Assembly: GCF_016756495.1 (NCBI RefSeq)
Contig: NZ_AP023244.1
Span: forward strand, 124,001-188,000
DNA: 64,000 bases
Direction of reading: 5' to 3'
From: Mesorhizobium sp. 113-3-3
GTDB lineage: Bacteria; Pseudomonadota; Alphaproteobacteria; Rhizobiales; Rhizobiaceae
A model generated the notes under the pieces. That model was not told where the DNA came from. It worked only from the letters and a program-made list of their open reading frames with translations, and ran no database searches. Positions 18,988 through 28,657 of this stretch are shown here, piece by piece. Both the position numbers and the translations under genes were made by a program. Positions within the stretch are counted from its first letter, which is position 1; every line of letters starts with the position of its first letter.

Positions 18988-20064
18988 ATGAGCGCTGATA
19001 CCGAATTTCTTTGGTACATCCCGAACCAGGTCGATCCCGGTCACCGCGGCGAGCCGGCCGTCGAGAACCACAACAGCCTGGAGACGCTGACCAGCCACGC
19101 GAAGGCGCTTGAGGAACACGGCTGGAAGGGTGCGCTGATCGGTACCGGCTGGGGTCGGCCCGACACGTTTACCGTCGCCGCCTCGCTCGCCGCGCGGACC
19201 ACTTCCTTCGAGCCGCTCATCGCGATCCGCCCCGGTTACTGGCGGCCGGCGCACTTCGCATCCGCCGTAGCCACGCTCGACCAACTGACCGCCGGTCGCG
19301 TGCGTATCAACATCGTGTCGGGCAAGGACAATCTCGCTGCCTATGGCGACAGCGAAGGCGACCAGAACCATCGCTATGCCCGCACCAGAGAGTTCATGCG
19401 GCTGGTTCGCAGGCTTTGGACCGAAGAGAACGTGACCTTCGCCGGTGAGCACTTCCAGGTCACCGGGTCTACCGTCATGCCCCGCATCCCTGTCCGTGGC
19501 GATCGTCGCCATCCCAAGCTCTACTTCGGCGGCGCGTCGGAAGCGGCCGAGCTTGTGTCGGCCAGCGAGGCGGATGTCCAGCTCTTCTGGGGCGAGCCGC
19601 TCGACGGCGTCCGGGAGCGGATCGAGCGGCTCAAAGCCTTGAGCAAGGAACTCGACCGAAACCTCCCGCCTCTGGAATTCGGGTTGCGAGTCACCACGCT
19701 GGTCCGCGACACTGCTGGGCAGGCCTGGGCGGACGCCGAGGCGAAGGTCGAGGAGATGGCCAAGGGCCAGGGCGCCGGCTGGAACGATCACGGTCGGGCG
19801 GTAGCTGTGGGCCAGCAGCGTCTGCTCGATCTGCACGCGCGCGGCGAGGTGCTGGACGACAACCTCTATACTGCGCCGGGCAAATATGGCGGCGGCGGCG
19901 CCGGCACCACCTGGCTGGTCGGCTCGGCCGCCGACGTCGCCCGCTCGCTTAGCAAATACCGGGATCTGGGCATCACGCATTTCGTACTCTCGGACACGCC
20001 TTATCTTTCCGAGATCAAGCGGCAAGGCGATCAGTTGCTTCCACTTTTGCGCAATGGGGTCTAA
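18988..20064 (+). CDS. SsuD-like alkanesulfonate monooxygenase (LLM class)
   Basis: A 358-residue oxygenase of the SsuD branch: FLWYIPN near the N-terminus, ALIGTGWGRPDTFTVA, AIRPGYWRPAHFAS, RINIVSGKD and DNLYTAPGKYGGGGAGTTWLVG near residue 290-312. SsuD releases sulfite from alkanesulfonates using FMNH2. The size is close to the usual 380. It sits four bases before a flavin reductase gene, the expected redox partner. It may be part of the upstream operon, with a 70 bp gap. Confidence 0.85.
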   Translation: MSADTEFLWYIPNQVDPGHRGEPAVENHNSLETLTSHAKALEEHGWKGALIGTGWGRPDTFTVAASLAARTTSFEPLIAIRPGYWRPAHFASAVATLDQLTAGRVRINIVSGKDNLAAYGDSEGDQNHRYARTREFMRLVRRLWTEENVTFAGEHFQVTGSTVMPRIPVRGDRRHPKLYFGGASEAAELVSASEADVQLFWGEPLDGVRERIERLKALSKELDRNLPPLEFGLRVTTLVRDTAGQAWADAEAKVEEMAKGQGAGWNDHGRAVAVGQQRLLDLHARGEVLDDNLYTAPGKYGGGGAGTTWLVGSAADVARSLSKYRDLGITHFVLSDTPYLSEIKRQGDQLLPLLRNGV

Positions 20065-20068
20065 GCCG

Positions 20069-20929
20069 ATGTCACAGCCGGCCGCCTTCAGCATCCGCCC
20101 TTCCGACGCCGACCTGCGTGGTGAAGCGGCGCTACGGCGGCGTTATCGAGCGCCGCAAAGCGCGCATACAGGAAACTGGATCGAAGCCCTCGAGGCGATC
20201 CTTTCGCATCGCTCGGTCCGCAACTATCTCGCCAGGCCTCTGCCCGAAGGGACGCTCGAACTGATCGTAGCGGCCGCTCAGTCGGCGCCGACCTCGTCCA
20301 ATCTCCAGGCGTGGAGCGTCATCGCCGTCGAGGATCCGGCGCGCAAGGTGCGGCTTGCCGAACTGGCGGCGATCAATCGCCATATCGAGCAGGCGCCGCT
20401 GCTGCTGGTCTGGCTGGCCGACCTGTCGCGGCTGCGCGCCATTGCCGAGGCAAACGGCCGGGCGGGCGAGGGGCTCGACTATCAGGAGAGTTTTCTGCTG
20501 GCCGTGATCGACGCCGCACTTGCCGCGCAGAATGCCGTGGTGGCGATCGATGCGCTCGGGCTCGGCTCCTGCTACATCGGCGCCATGCGCAACCATCCGC
20601 AGGAGGTGGCGCGCGAGCTTAGCCTGCCGCCGGAAACCGTGGCGGTGTTCGGGCTGACCGTCGGCTATCCCGATCTCCTGGCTGCGACCGACATCAAGCC
20701 CAGGCTGCCACAAGCCGTGGTGCTGCATCGCGAGCGCTATCAGTCGGACCTCGATCCAGACGATCTTGCAGCCTACAACCAGACGCTTCGTACATTCCAG
20801 CAGGAGCAGGCGATGCCCGTGATGGACTGGACCGAGTTGATCTCGAACCGCATCGGCAGCACAGCAGCGCTGAAAGGCCGTGATCGCCTGGGCGATGCGC
20901 TCAAGGGGATGGGCTTCAAGCTGAAATAG
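20069..20929 (+). CDS. Nitroreductase-family flavin reductase
   Basis: A 286-residue protein of the NfsA/FRP-type nitroreductase family, which reduces FMN with NAD(P)H. Visible landmarks are HRSVRNYLARPLPEGTLELI, AAAQSAPTSSNLQAWSVIAV and the C-terminal VFGLTVGYPD stretch. It starts four bases after the SsuD-like gene; the ATG at 20069 is chosen over the long open upstream frame because that part is a shadow of the preceding gene. The likely role is to supply FMNH2 to the neighbouring two-component monooxygenases. Confidence 0.82.
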   Translation: MSQPAAFSIRPSDADLRGEAALRRRYRAPQSAHTGNWIEALEAILSHRSVRNYLARPLPEGTLELIVAAAQSAPTSSNLQAWSVIAVEDPARKVRLAELAAINRHIEQAPLLLVWLADLSRLRAIAEANGRAGEGLDYQESFLLAVIDAALAAQNAVVAIDALGLGSCYIGAMRNHPQEVARELSLPPETVAVFGLTVGYPDLLAATDIKPRLPQAVVLHRERYQSDLDPDDLAAYNQTLRTFQQEQAMPVMDWTELISNRIGSTAALKGRDRLGDALKGMGFKLK

Positions 20930-20958
20930 CCGAGCCTCGCTTGTCTGCGAGACCGAGG

Positions 20959-21978
20959 CTATTCGGCGGCGACAATGGCAATGCGCGCCGGCAGCGCCGC
21001 CGGCGGCGTGAAGTCGAGCGCGCCAAGGCGCCGCGCCTCGGCTTTCAGCCAGTCGTGGAAGCGCTCGACCGTCGCGAGCTTGGCCTTGTGCGGTGTCGTT
21101 GCGAAATAATAGGAAAACTCGACCGGCTGCGGTGAGCCAAACGGACTGACCAGCCGCCCGGTGGCAAGGTCGGGCTCGGCCAGCCGGAATTTGCCGAGAC
21201 CGATGCCTTTGCCGGCAGCAGCGGCGTCGAGCACCAGGGACGACTGGCTGAGCCGTATGCCGCCCTCGACAAGACGGCCAGACAGGCCGTTGGATCTCAG
21301 CCAGCCCTTCCAGTCCGGGCAGCTTGGATCGCGTTCCGGTCCGTCCTCATGCAGGATCGGCGCGTCCCGCAGCCCTTCCGGTCCGCGGTAGAGGCCGTGC
21401 GTGCGGGCAAATTCCGGACTGCAGACAGGCAGAACCGCTTCCGAAAACAGCCGTTCGGCAACGAGGCCGCTATAGGCGCCTGAACCGTAGCGGATGACGC
21501 AGTCCACGTCTTCGCCGGCAAAGTCGGCAAGCCTGGTCGATGCATCGACCAGCACTTCGAGGCCGGGTACCGCATCGCGCAGTGCGTCGAGACGCGGTAT
21601 CAGCCATTTGCTGGCGAAGGAGGGCGCCACCGACACCTTGATCGGTGCATCCTCCTCGTCGCCGGAAATCCGCGCGACCGACTCGACGACGACGTCGAAA
21701 GCCTCGGTGAGGCCGGGCATCAGCGTCTGACCGGCCGAGGTCAGCAGAAGCTCGCCGCGGTTTCGCTGGAACAGCGCCTGACCGAGGTGATCCTCGAGCA
21801 GGCGGATCTGCTGGCCGATGGCGGCAGGCGTCACATGGAGTTCTTCGGCCGCCCGCGTAAAGCTCAGGTGCCGGGCGGTTGCGACAAAAGCGCGGAGCGA
21901 CGTCAGCGGCGGAAGTCTCGCCAGCGTCGGTCGCAGCTTCCTCGGTTTTGCGCGAATGAGATCGACCATGGAGCGCAT
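20959..21978 (-). CDS. LysR-type transcriptional regulator (GcvA/AmpR-like)
   Basis: A 339-residue LysR regulator with the N-terminal winged HTH at about 25-85 (LRAFVATARHLSFTRAAEEL, then VTPAAIGQQI) and a ligand-binding domain after it. The TPAAIGQQI form is typical of the GcvA/AmpR/TrpI subgroup. It is convergent with the flavin reductase gene and divergent from a binding-protein gene at 22312. The shared 333 bp spacer holds a TCTA-N9-TAGA dyad, a plausible site for autoregulation or for a higher-level regulator. In-frame ATGs at 21978 and 21969 are both possible starts. Confidence 0.85.
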   Translation of the reverse strand: MRSMVDLIRAKPRKLRPTLARLPPLTSLRAFVATARHLSFTRAAEELHVTPAAIGQQIRLLEDHLGQALFQRNRGELLLTSAGQTLMPGLTEAFDVVVESVARISGDEEDAPIKVSVAPSFASKWLIPRLDALRDAVPGLEVLVDASTRLADFAGEDVDCVIRYGSGAYSGLVAERLFSEAVLPVCSPEFARTHGLYRGPEGLRDAPILHEDGPERDPSCPDWKGWLRSNGLSGRLVEGGIRLSQSSLVLDAAAAGKGIGLGKFRLAEPDLATGRLVSPFGSPQPVEFSYYFATTPHKAKLATVERFHDWLKAEARRLGALDFTPPAALPARIAIVAAE

Positions 21979-22095
21979 TCAACACGTTCAGGCCAGGCGC
22001 GACGAGGGCGGCCTTTGCGCCAAAGCGCCCGGCGGAAAATTTCGCTTGCCGCAACGTCGCGCCAGCGGGAACGGAAATCTAAAAAATTGCAATGT

Positions 22096-22112
22096 CTACT
22101 GTTCTTGTAGAA
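22096..22112. promoter_or_regulatory. TCTA-N9-TAGA dyad in the LysR/binding-protein divergent region
   Basis: TCTAC (22096-22100) and GTAGA (22108-22112) form a perfect 5-base inverted repeat with a 7-base spacer. It is 118 bp upstream of the LysR start and 200 bp upstream of the binding-protein start. T-N11-A boxes of this shape are typical LysR targets, and the same architecture recurs at three other loci in the window. Confidence 0.55.
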
Positions 22113-22311
22113 ATAAGATCGGAGCGCTGATTTGGGCGCCGATCAGCTTCGCCGGATCCTGGAATGAAACGGTCGTGCGAAGCGGCGCTTTCGGCAGACG
22201 ATAGAAAATCATTCTTCCGGTTTTGCGGCGCGGCAGGGATCATCGCGTCGAGGCGCCGGAGTGCGTTCGGCCGCCGGATGCCATCGAAGCCGTTTTCCGG
22301 AGCTCAAGACC

Positions 22312-23906
22312 ATGTCTGTCAATCGTCGTCATTTCAACCAGCTCTTGCTGCTCGGCGGTGCGTGCTTCGCATTGCCCGGTTTTTCCTTTGCCGCGGAAGG
22401 CACACCCGTTCAGGGCGGCACGCTCAACTGGGCCTTCTATCCCGATCCTACATCCCTGATCGCCATCAACACCTCGTCGGGCACCGGCCAGGCGATCGGC
22501 CCCAAGGTCAACGAAGGCTTGCTGGACTTCGACTATGACCTCAGCCCAAAACCGCTGCTGGCGACGGAGTGGTCAATCAGCGACGACGGCCTGCGCTACA
22601 CCTTCAAGCTGCGCAAGGGCGTCAAATGGCACGATGGCAAGGATTTCACCTCGCAAGACGTTGCCTTCACCATCCTCCGGCTGAAGGAGGCGCATCCGCG
22701 CGGCCGCATCACCTACCAGAACGTGACGGCGGTCGAGACGCCCGATCCGCACACCGCCATCATCGTGCTTTCAAAGCCGGCGCCCTATCTGATCACGGCG
22801 CTGAGCAGTTCGGAATCGCCGATCGTGCCGAAGCATGTCTACGAAACGTTCAAGCCGGCGGAACAGCCCAAGCTGGAACAGACGATCGGGACCGGCCCCT
22901 TCGTTCTCAAGGAATGGGTGCCCGGCAGCCATCTGATCTTCGATCGCAACCCGGACTATTGGGATGCGCCAAGGCCTTATCTCGACCGCGTGGTGCTGCA
23001 CGTCATCCTCGACCCGGCCGCGCGCTCGGCGGCGCTTGAAACCGGGGAGATCGATATCGGCGCCAATCCCGTGCCGCTGGCCGATATCGAGCGGCTGAAG
23101 GCAACCCTGCTCTGGTCGTCGACACAAACACCTACGCCTATTCCGGCCCGCAGCAGCAACTGTTCTTCAACTACGAAAACGAAATCCTGACCAAGCGTGA
23201 CGTGCGCCTGGCCATTGCGCACGCCATCGACCTGCAGAAGCTGGTCGACGTCGCACTCTATGGTTACGCGCAGGTTTCGCCGAGCCCGATCAGCACCGCT
23301 CTGCCCAAATGGTACGACCCGAGCATCAAGGCGCGCGAGCCCGACCCCAAACTGGCGGAGAAACTGCTCGACGATGCCGGTTACCCGCGCGGCGCCGACG
23401 GCAAGCGTTTCAAGTTGCGGCTCGCCTACAACGCGTTCCTGCCGGCGTCTTATGCCGACTTCATCAAGCAGTCGCTGGCGGCCGTCGGCATCGATGCCGA
23501 GATCCTGAAGCTCGATCTATCGACATTCCTGAAGACCGTCTACACCGATCGCGCCTGGGATCTCGTCGTGGAATCGCTGTCCAACACCTTCGATCCGACG
23601 CTCGGCGTCCAGCGCGCCTACTGGTCGAAGAACTTCAAGATCGGCCTCGTCTTCTCCAATGCCAGTCACTATGCGAACCCCGAGGTCGACCAGATCCTCG
23701 AAGCGGCAGCGATCGAGCCCGACGAGACCAAGCGGCGCGAGCTCTGGTACAAATTCCAGCACATCATCCATGACGACGTGGTGTCGGTCGATCTCGTCGC
23801 CGCCGGCGCGCAGATCGTTGCCAACAAGAAGGTCCGGGATTTCGCGCCCGGCGCTCAAGGGATCAACAACAGCTTCGCGCAGATCTGGCTCGCGCCAAAC
23901 GCATAA
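22312..23906 (+). pseudogene. Opp/Dpp-family ABC substrate-binding protein, frameshifted
   Basis: Family 5 (peptide-type) periplasmic binding protein of about 530 residues, with a twin-arginine-like signal (NRRHFNQLLLLGG). Frame 1 is good through DIGANPVPLADIERLKA at about 23100. The coding sense then continues in another frame as LVVDTNTYAYSGP and runs to the stop at 23906. One missing base near 23100 explains it, as the intact paralogue at 24003 aligns across the break. It is either a recent pseudogene or a sequencing error. The ligand may be an organosulfur compound, judging by neighbours. Confidence 0.8.
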
Positions 23907-24002
23907 GCGTTCTGCAAGTCCCTCCGATTGGGATCGGCGCGTGAAACCGCCGATCCAACTTCATCCATGAAAGAGAAATCGCGCAAACGCGGAGTAGCGA
24001 CC

Positions 24003-25598
24003 ATGACCATCAACCGACGCGTGTTCAATCAGTTCCTGCTGCTGGCCGGCGCGAGCACCGCGCTTCCGGCCGGGGCCTTTGCCGAAGACGCAAAGCCGGT
24101 GGCCGGCGGCACGCTCAACTTCGTCTACTATCCCGAACCCAATCAGATCGTTTCCATCAACACCAGCGCCGGCGGACCGGCGACCATCGGCCCGAAGATA
24201 TTCGACGGCCTGCTCGCCTATGACTACAACCTCAATCCAAGGCCGCAACTGGCTACCGAATGGTCGATCAGCGACGACGGGCTCGAATATGTCTTCAAGC
24301 TGCGCCAGGGGGTGAAGTTCAGCGACGGCCACGACCTGACATCGCAGGACGTGGCTTTTTCGATCTCGCGGCTGCGCGAAGCGCATCCGCGCGGGCGCAT
24401 CACCTTCCAGAACGTCACCGACATCGACACGTCGGATCCGCATGTGGTGAAGATCAAACTGTCGAAGCCGTCCGCCGCGCTGATCTCGGGGCTGGCGGCG
24501 ACGGAATCGCCGGTCGTGCCCAAGCACATCTATGAGAAGCTGAAGCCGGCGGACGATCCGTCCTTCGAGCAGATCATCGGCAGCGGACCGTTCGTGCTCA
24601 AGGAATGGGTCAAGGGCAGCCACATCATCGTCGAGAAGAATCCGACCTATTGGAATGCGCCCAAACCCTATCTCGACCGGATCATCTTCCGCTTCATCAC
24701 CGATCCCGGCGCGCGCGCCGCGGCACTTGAGACCGGCGAGGTCGACATCGGGCCCAACCCGGTGGCCTTCGCCGATCTGGAGCGGTTCAAGGCGCTGCCG
24801 CAATTCGTCGTCGACAGCACGGTCTTCGCCTATAGCGGCCCGCTGCACCAGCTGATCATCAACCTCGAAAACCCGATCCTGAAGGAGAAGAAAGTCCGTC
24901 AGGCAATCGCGCATGCGATCGATCTCGATGCGATCAATGCCATCGTGTTTTACGGCTATGGCCAGGTGTCGCCGACGCCGATCAGCGTCGTCAACAAGAA
25001 GTATTTCGATCCCGACGTGAAAGCCGCGACCGTCGATACGGCGCTGTCGGAGAAACTCCTCGACGAAGCCGGCTTCAAGCGCGGCGCGGACGGCATCCGC
25101 TTCAAGCTCAGGCTCACCAACAACCCCTATAACCCATGGGGCTATGCCGACTTCCTCAAACAGGCACTGGCCAAGATCGGTATCGACGCCGAGATCCAGA
25201 AATTCGACTTCGGCACCTATGTCAAAACCATCTACACCGACCGCACCTGGGACCTGTCGACGGAATCCTGCGGCAACATTTTTGACCCCAGCGCCGGCGC
25301 GCAACGGCTCTACTGGTCGAAGAACATCAAGATCGGACTGCCGTTCTCAAACGGCGCACACTACCAAAACCCCGAGGTCGACCAACTGCTGGAGGCCGCT
25401 TCCGTGGAGCTCGACGAGGCCAAGCGCAAGCAGCTGTTCTTCAGGTTCCAGGAGATCATCGCCGACGAGCTGCCGATCATCAATCTGATCGCGCCGCCGA
25501 CCATCATCATCGCCCGCAAAACCGTCAAGAATTATGCGCCGGGCGCCGAAGGCCTGTCGGCCAATTTCGCTGACGCCTATATCGATCCGAACGCCTGA
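24003..25598 (+). CDS. Opp/Dpp-family ABC substrate-binding protein
   Basis: A 531-residue family 5 periplasmic binding protein with a Tat-type signal (INRRVFNQFLLLAG, cleavage near GAFA). Typical segments are LATEWSISDDGLEYVFKLRQ, PVVPKHIYEKLKP and GSGPFVLKEWVKGSHI. It is a tandem paralogue of the frameshifted gene upstream and a more distant relative of the one at 34582-36192. No permease genes follow; the Opp-type permeases and ATPases at 36.5-40.4 kb could serve all three receptors. An intrinsic terminator lies just downstream. Confidence 0.88.
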   Translation: MTINRRVFNQFLLLAGASTALPAGAFAEDAKPVAGGTLNFVYYPEPNQIVSINTSAGGPATIGPKIFDGLLAYDYNLNPRPQLATEWSISDDGLEYVFKLRQGVKFSDGHDLTSQDVAFSISRLREAHPRGRITFQNVTDIDTSDPHVVKIKLSKPSAALISGLAATESPVVPKHIYEKLKPADDPSFEQIIGSGPFVLKEWVKGSHIIVEKNPTYWNAPKPYLDRIIFRFITDPGARAAALETGEVDIGPNPVAFADLERFKALPQFVVDSTVFAYSGPLHQLIINLENPILKEKKVRQAIAHAIDLDAINAIVFYGYGQVSPTPISVVNKKYFDPDVKAATVDTALSEKLLDEAGFKRGADGIRFKLRLTNNPYNPWGYADFLKQALAKIGIDAEIQKFDFGTYVKTIYTDRTWDLSTESCGNIFDPSAGAQRLYWSKNIKIGLPFSNGAHYQNPEVDQLLEAASVELDEAKRKQLFFRFQEIIADELPIINLIAPPTIIIARKTVKNYAPGAEGLSANFADAYIDPNA

Positions 25599-25624
25599 AC
25601 CCTGCGGGTGATCAAGAAGAAAAA

Positions 25625-25652
25625 AGGGCCGCATTCCGATGCGGCCCTTTTT
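25625..25652 (+). terminator. Rho-independent terminator between convergent genes
   Basis: AGGGCCGCAT (25625-25634) and ATGCGGCCCT (25639-25648) pair perfectly around a 4-base loop, followed by TTTT. On the minus strand an A-run before it gives a T-run as well, so it can serve both the binding-protein gene and the convergent flavoprotein gene. Confidence 0.85.
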
Positions 25653-25680
25653 CGTTTCTGTCGTTTGTGGGAGTGCCGTC

Positions 25681-27114
25681 TCAGGCTAGGGCACGCAGCC
25701 TTGGGCTGGCGCCGACCAGAAGGCCGGCCAGGGCGATGGCTTGCGCCAGCTGTTCGCCGATGGAGCTCGATTCCCAGGCGACGCCGCGCAGCGGATGGCC
25801 GATGGCAAACAGATTGCCATGGGTTTTGCCGTCGCGGGAAATCACCCGACCGTCATGCGTGGCGTCGATGCCGAAGCCGGTCGCATGCGGCCTGACGATG
25901 CCGTTCTCGAGCACGCTGCGGACAAACGGGTCCGCGATCCGCCGCCAGTCATGCTCCTGATGGCCGCGGCAATTGACGACACCGTCGAAATGCAATCGTT
26001 CGACTGCACCGCTATCGCGCCAGCGGATCTCGGCGGCGATGCCGCCGGCTTCCGGATGCAGCGCCAGCACCCGTCCGGCTCCGCCCGTCCAGCGACCCTG
26101 GCTTTGCGCCAGTGCTACGCGCTCAAAGCTCGGCGGCGCCGCCCGATGCGCGGTGACGTCCCAGAAGGCGCGCAGATGGCGTGCGAATTTCAGGCGTTCT
26201 TTGTCGGTGGCGCCTTGCCACAATGCCAGGATCCACGGCCGGATCGTCAGCGGCAGCCCTTGCCAGTCGAGCCCGGTGGCCTCGATCGCCCGGCGTTCCC
26301 CCTTCACCAGAGCAAGAAGCGCCCTGGTGGTTTTAGGCAGCGCCCGCCCGGCGAGGAAATCGCGCCACGCTTCCGTGTTGCGCCGAGGCTCGACAATCTG
26401 TCCCCGCCGCGACACGACGCGATAGCTGCCTTTGAAGCCCCGCGCTTCCAAGCTGGCGACGACGTCGACCATGCTCAGGCTGGAGCCGATCAGCAGCAAT
26501 TCCTTGCTGCCGGCGAGCCGGTCGAGCGCCGCCGGATTCCAGGGATTTGCGACATAGCGGGGATCGCTGACGATAGGTGCTTCCGTGGCGGACGGCTCGC
26601 TCTGAAAAACCCCCGTCGCCAGCACGGCCTCGTCCGCCAGCAATTGCTGGCCGTCGCTGGTACCGACGCAGACGCCTGACGGGCCGGTCAGCATGTCGAC
26701 GGCGGATGCCTTGATGTGGTGCAGCGAAGAACGCGGGTCCGCTTCTCGAACCGCTCTCGTCAGCTCGGACTGGACATAGCTGCCGAACAGCCAGCGCGGC
26801 GGGCTGGAGTCCGGGACATCTTCGGGCGGCGTCCAGCCGTGCTGCGGCCCATTCGCCACGAGCCAGCGGACGAGGTGATCGGGGTCGTCCGGATGCAGCG
26901 AGAAGATGCGCGCCGCGCCGTTGACGAGGTGTTGCGGATCGACGGTGCTGTAGGCGACGCCGCGACCAAGCTCCGCCCGGCGCTCGACGATGGCGATCGC
27001 CAACGGCTCGGTCGAACGGTCGAGCAGCTTGATCGCGGTAACCGCGCCGGCAAAGCCGCCGCCAATGATAATGATTGAACGAGGGGTCGAACGCGGGGAG
27101 GGGGTATGAAGCAT
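25681..27114 (-). CDS. FAD/NAD(P)-binding protein (NAD_binding_9-like flavoprotein)
   Basis: A 477-residue protein with an N-terminal FAD motif (IIIIGGGFAGAVTAIKLL, residues 14-31) and a pattern typical of the FAD-NAD(P)-binding family often called NAD_binding_9: GVAYSTVDPQHLVNGAA, then SSLSMVDVV in the centre and a C-terminal IGHPLRGVAWESSSIGEQ. Enzymatic role unknown. The ATG at 27114 follows AAAGG; the frame starts one codon earlier with TTG. It is divergent from the LLM monooxygenase at 27299 and part of the organosulfur island by position. Confidence 0.75.
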   Translation of the reverse strand: MLHTPSPRSTPRSIIIIGGGFAGAVTAIKLLDRSTEPLAIAIVERRAELGRGVAYSTVDPQHLVNGAARIFSLHPDDPDHLVRWLVANGPQHGWTPPEDVPDSSPPRWLFGSYVQSELTRAVREADPRSSLHHIKASAVDMLTGPSGVCVGTSDGQQLLADEAVLATGVFQSEPSATEAPIVSDPRYVANPWNPAALDRLAGSKELLLIGSSLSMVDVVASLEARGFKGSYRVVSRRGQIVEPRRNTEAWRDFLAGRALPKTTRALLALVKGERRAIEATGLDWQGLPLTIRPWILALWQGATDKERLKFARHLRAFWDVTAHRAAPPSFERVALAQSQGRWTGGAGRVLALHPEAGGIAAEIRWRDSGAVERLHFDGVVNCRGHQEHDWRRIADPFVRSVLENGIVRPHATGFGIDATHDGRVISRDGKTHGNLFAIGHPLRGVAWESSSIGEQLAQAIALAGLLVGASPRLRALA

Positions 27115-27298
27115 CAAGGACCTTTGCGACGCCGGCGGTGCGTGGCTCTAGCCCATCGCCCCGGTACTGGTCATCGTGCTTTCCCGTACCGCGATGTCAA
27201 AAAACAATAATTGCCAGCCGGCGAAAGGCATTCTTTCGCGCAGCGGAGTTCCCAAGCGCTAGATAGGAAGCCCTTCGCGACGAACCCGAGAGCCGCCG

Positions 27299-28657
27299 AT
27301 GACTGAAGACCGAAAGATAAGGCTTGGCGCCTTTGTCCGCGGACCCGGCCATCATGTCGCCGCCTGGCGCCATCCCGATGTGCCCACCAATCCGGGCCTG
27401 AGCTTTCAGCACTATGCCCACGCCGCGCGTACCGCCGAGCGCGGTCTCTTCGACATGGTCTTCCTCGCCGACAGCCTCAGCGCGCGCAATGGCGAGCAGC
27501 CGATCGAGACGTTCGAGCGCACCGGCCATGTCGTGCATTTCGAGCCGCTGACGCTGTTGTCGGCGCTCTCGACCATCACGCAGAGGATCGGGCTGGTCGC
27601 CACGGCGTCGACCACCTATTGGGAGCCTTTCCATCTGGCGCGGCTGTTTGCCTCGATCGACCATCTGAGTGGCGGTAGGACAGGCTGGAATGTCGTCACC
27701 TCGGCCGATGCGCCGGCGGCGGCGAATTTCAGCCGCGACCAGCACCCCGTTCACGCCGACCGTTACGACCGCGCGGAGGAGTTCGTCGCCGTGGCGCAGA
27801 AGCTGTGGGACAGCTGGGACGACGATGCTTTTGTCGCCGACAAGGCTTCGGGGATCGCCATCGACCGGCACGGCATTCATGCCCCGAGCCATGTCGGCCG
27901 GCATTTCCGCGTCAAGGGACCGCTCAATGTCGCTCGCCCGCCGCAGGGCCATCCCGTCATCGTCCAGGCCGGTTCATCCGATGCCGGCCAGCACCTGGCG
28001 GCGCGCACCGCGGAGGTGGTTTTCACCGCCCATCCGACCATCGAATCGGCACGCGGTTTTTACAGCGAGCTGAAGGGCCGGCTGGGCGCCTTCGGCCGCT
28101 CCGCCGACAGCTTGAAGATCATGCCCGGTGTCTTCCCGGTCGTCGCGCCGACGCGCGCGGAAGCCGAGGACAAGTTCGACGCGATCCAGCGGCTGGTCGA
28201 TCCGGTGGTTGGCGTGGCGCTGGTTTCCGGATTGCTCGGCGGCGTCGATCTTTCGGGCCACCCACCCGACGGACCGCTGCCGGAACTCGGCAGTTCCGAT
28301 GCGGTGAAGAGCCGCCTGAAAGTCGTTTCCGAATTGGCTGCGAGCCGGAACCTGACCATCCGGCAATTGTACCTCGCCGTTGCCGGCGCACGCGGCCATT
28401 TCCAGATCGTCGGCACGCCAAAGGATGTCGCCGACATGATGGAAGAGTGGTTCACCGGCGGCGTGGCGGACGGCTTCAACGTCATGCCGCCGATCCTGCC
28501 GACCGGCCTCACCGATTTCGTCGACCTCGTCATTCCGGAACTGCAGCGGCGGCACCTGTTCCGGACCGCCTATGAAGGCGGCACGTTGCGCGAGAATCTC
28601 GGCCTTGCGCGTCCGGACCGTGGCGCTGCCGAACACCAGGAGAGGAAAGCATCATGA
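27299..28657 (+). CDS. LLM-class FMNH2-dependent monooxygenase (DszA/NtaA type), third copy
   Basis: A 452-residue luciferase-like oxygenase: GPGHHVAAWRHPDVP, FLADSLSARNG, IGLVATASTTYWEPFHLAR, DHLSGGRTGWNVVTSADAPAAANF and GHPVIVQAGSSDAGQ. It is close in plan to the 14675 enzyme. Its stop overlaps the ATG of the rhodanese gene as ATGA, so oxygenase and sulfurtransferase are translationally coupled, which strengthens the case for a sulfur substrate. The promoter should lie in the 184 bp spacer shared with the flavoprotein gene. Confidence 0.88.
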   Translation: MTEDRKIRLGAFVRGPGHHVAAWRHPDVPTNPGLSFQHYAHAARTAERGLFDMVFLADSLSARNGEQPIETFERTGHVVHFEPLTLLSALSTITQRIGLVATASTTYWEPFHLARLFASIDHLSGGRTGWNVVTSADAPAAANFSRDQHPVHADRYDRAEEFVAVAQKLWDSWDDDAFVADKASGIAIDRHGIHAPSHVGRHFRVKGPLNVARPPQGHPVIVQAGSSDAGQHLAARTAEVVFTAHPTIESARGFYSELKGRLGAFGRSADSLKIMPGVFPVVAPTRAEAEDKFDAIQRLVDPVVGVALVSGLLGGVDLSGHPPDGPLPELGSSDAVKSRLKVVSELAASRNLTIRQLYLAVAGARGHFQIVGTPKDVADMMEEWFTGGVADGFNVMPPILPTGLTDFVDLVIPELQRRHLFRTAYEGGTLRENLGLARPDRGAAEHQERKAS

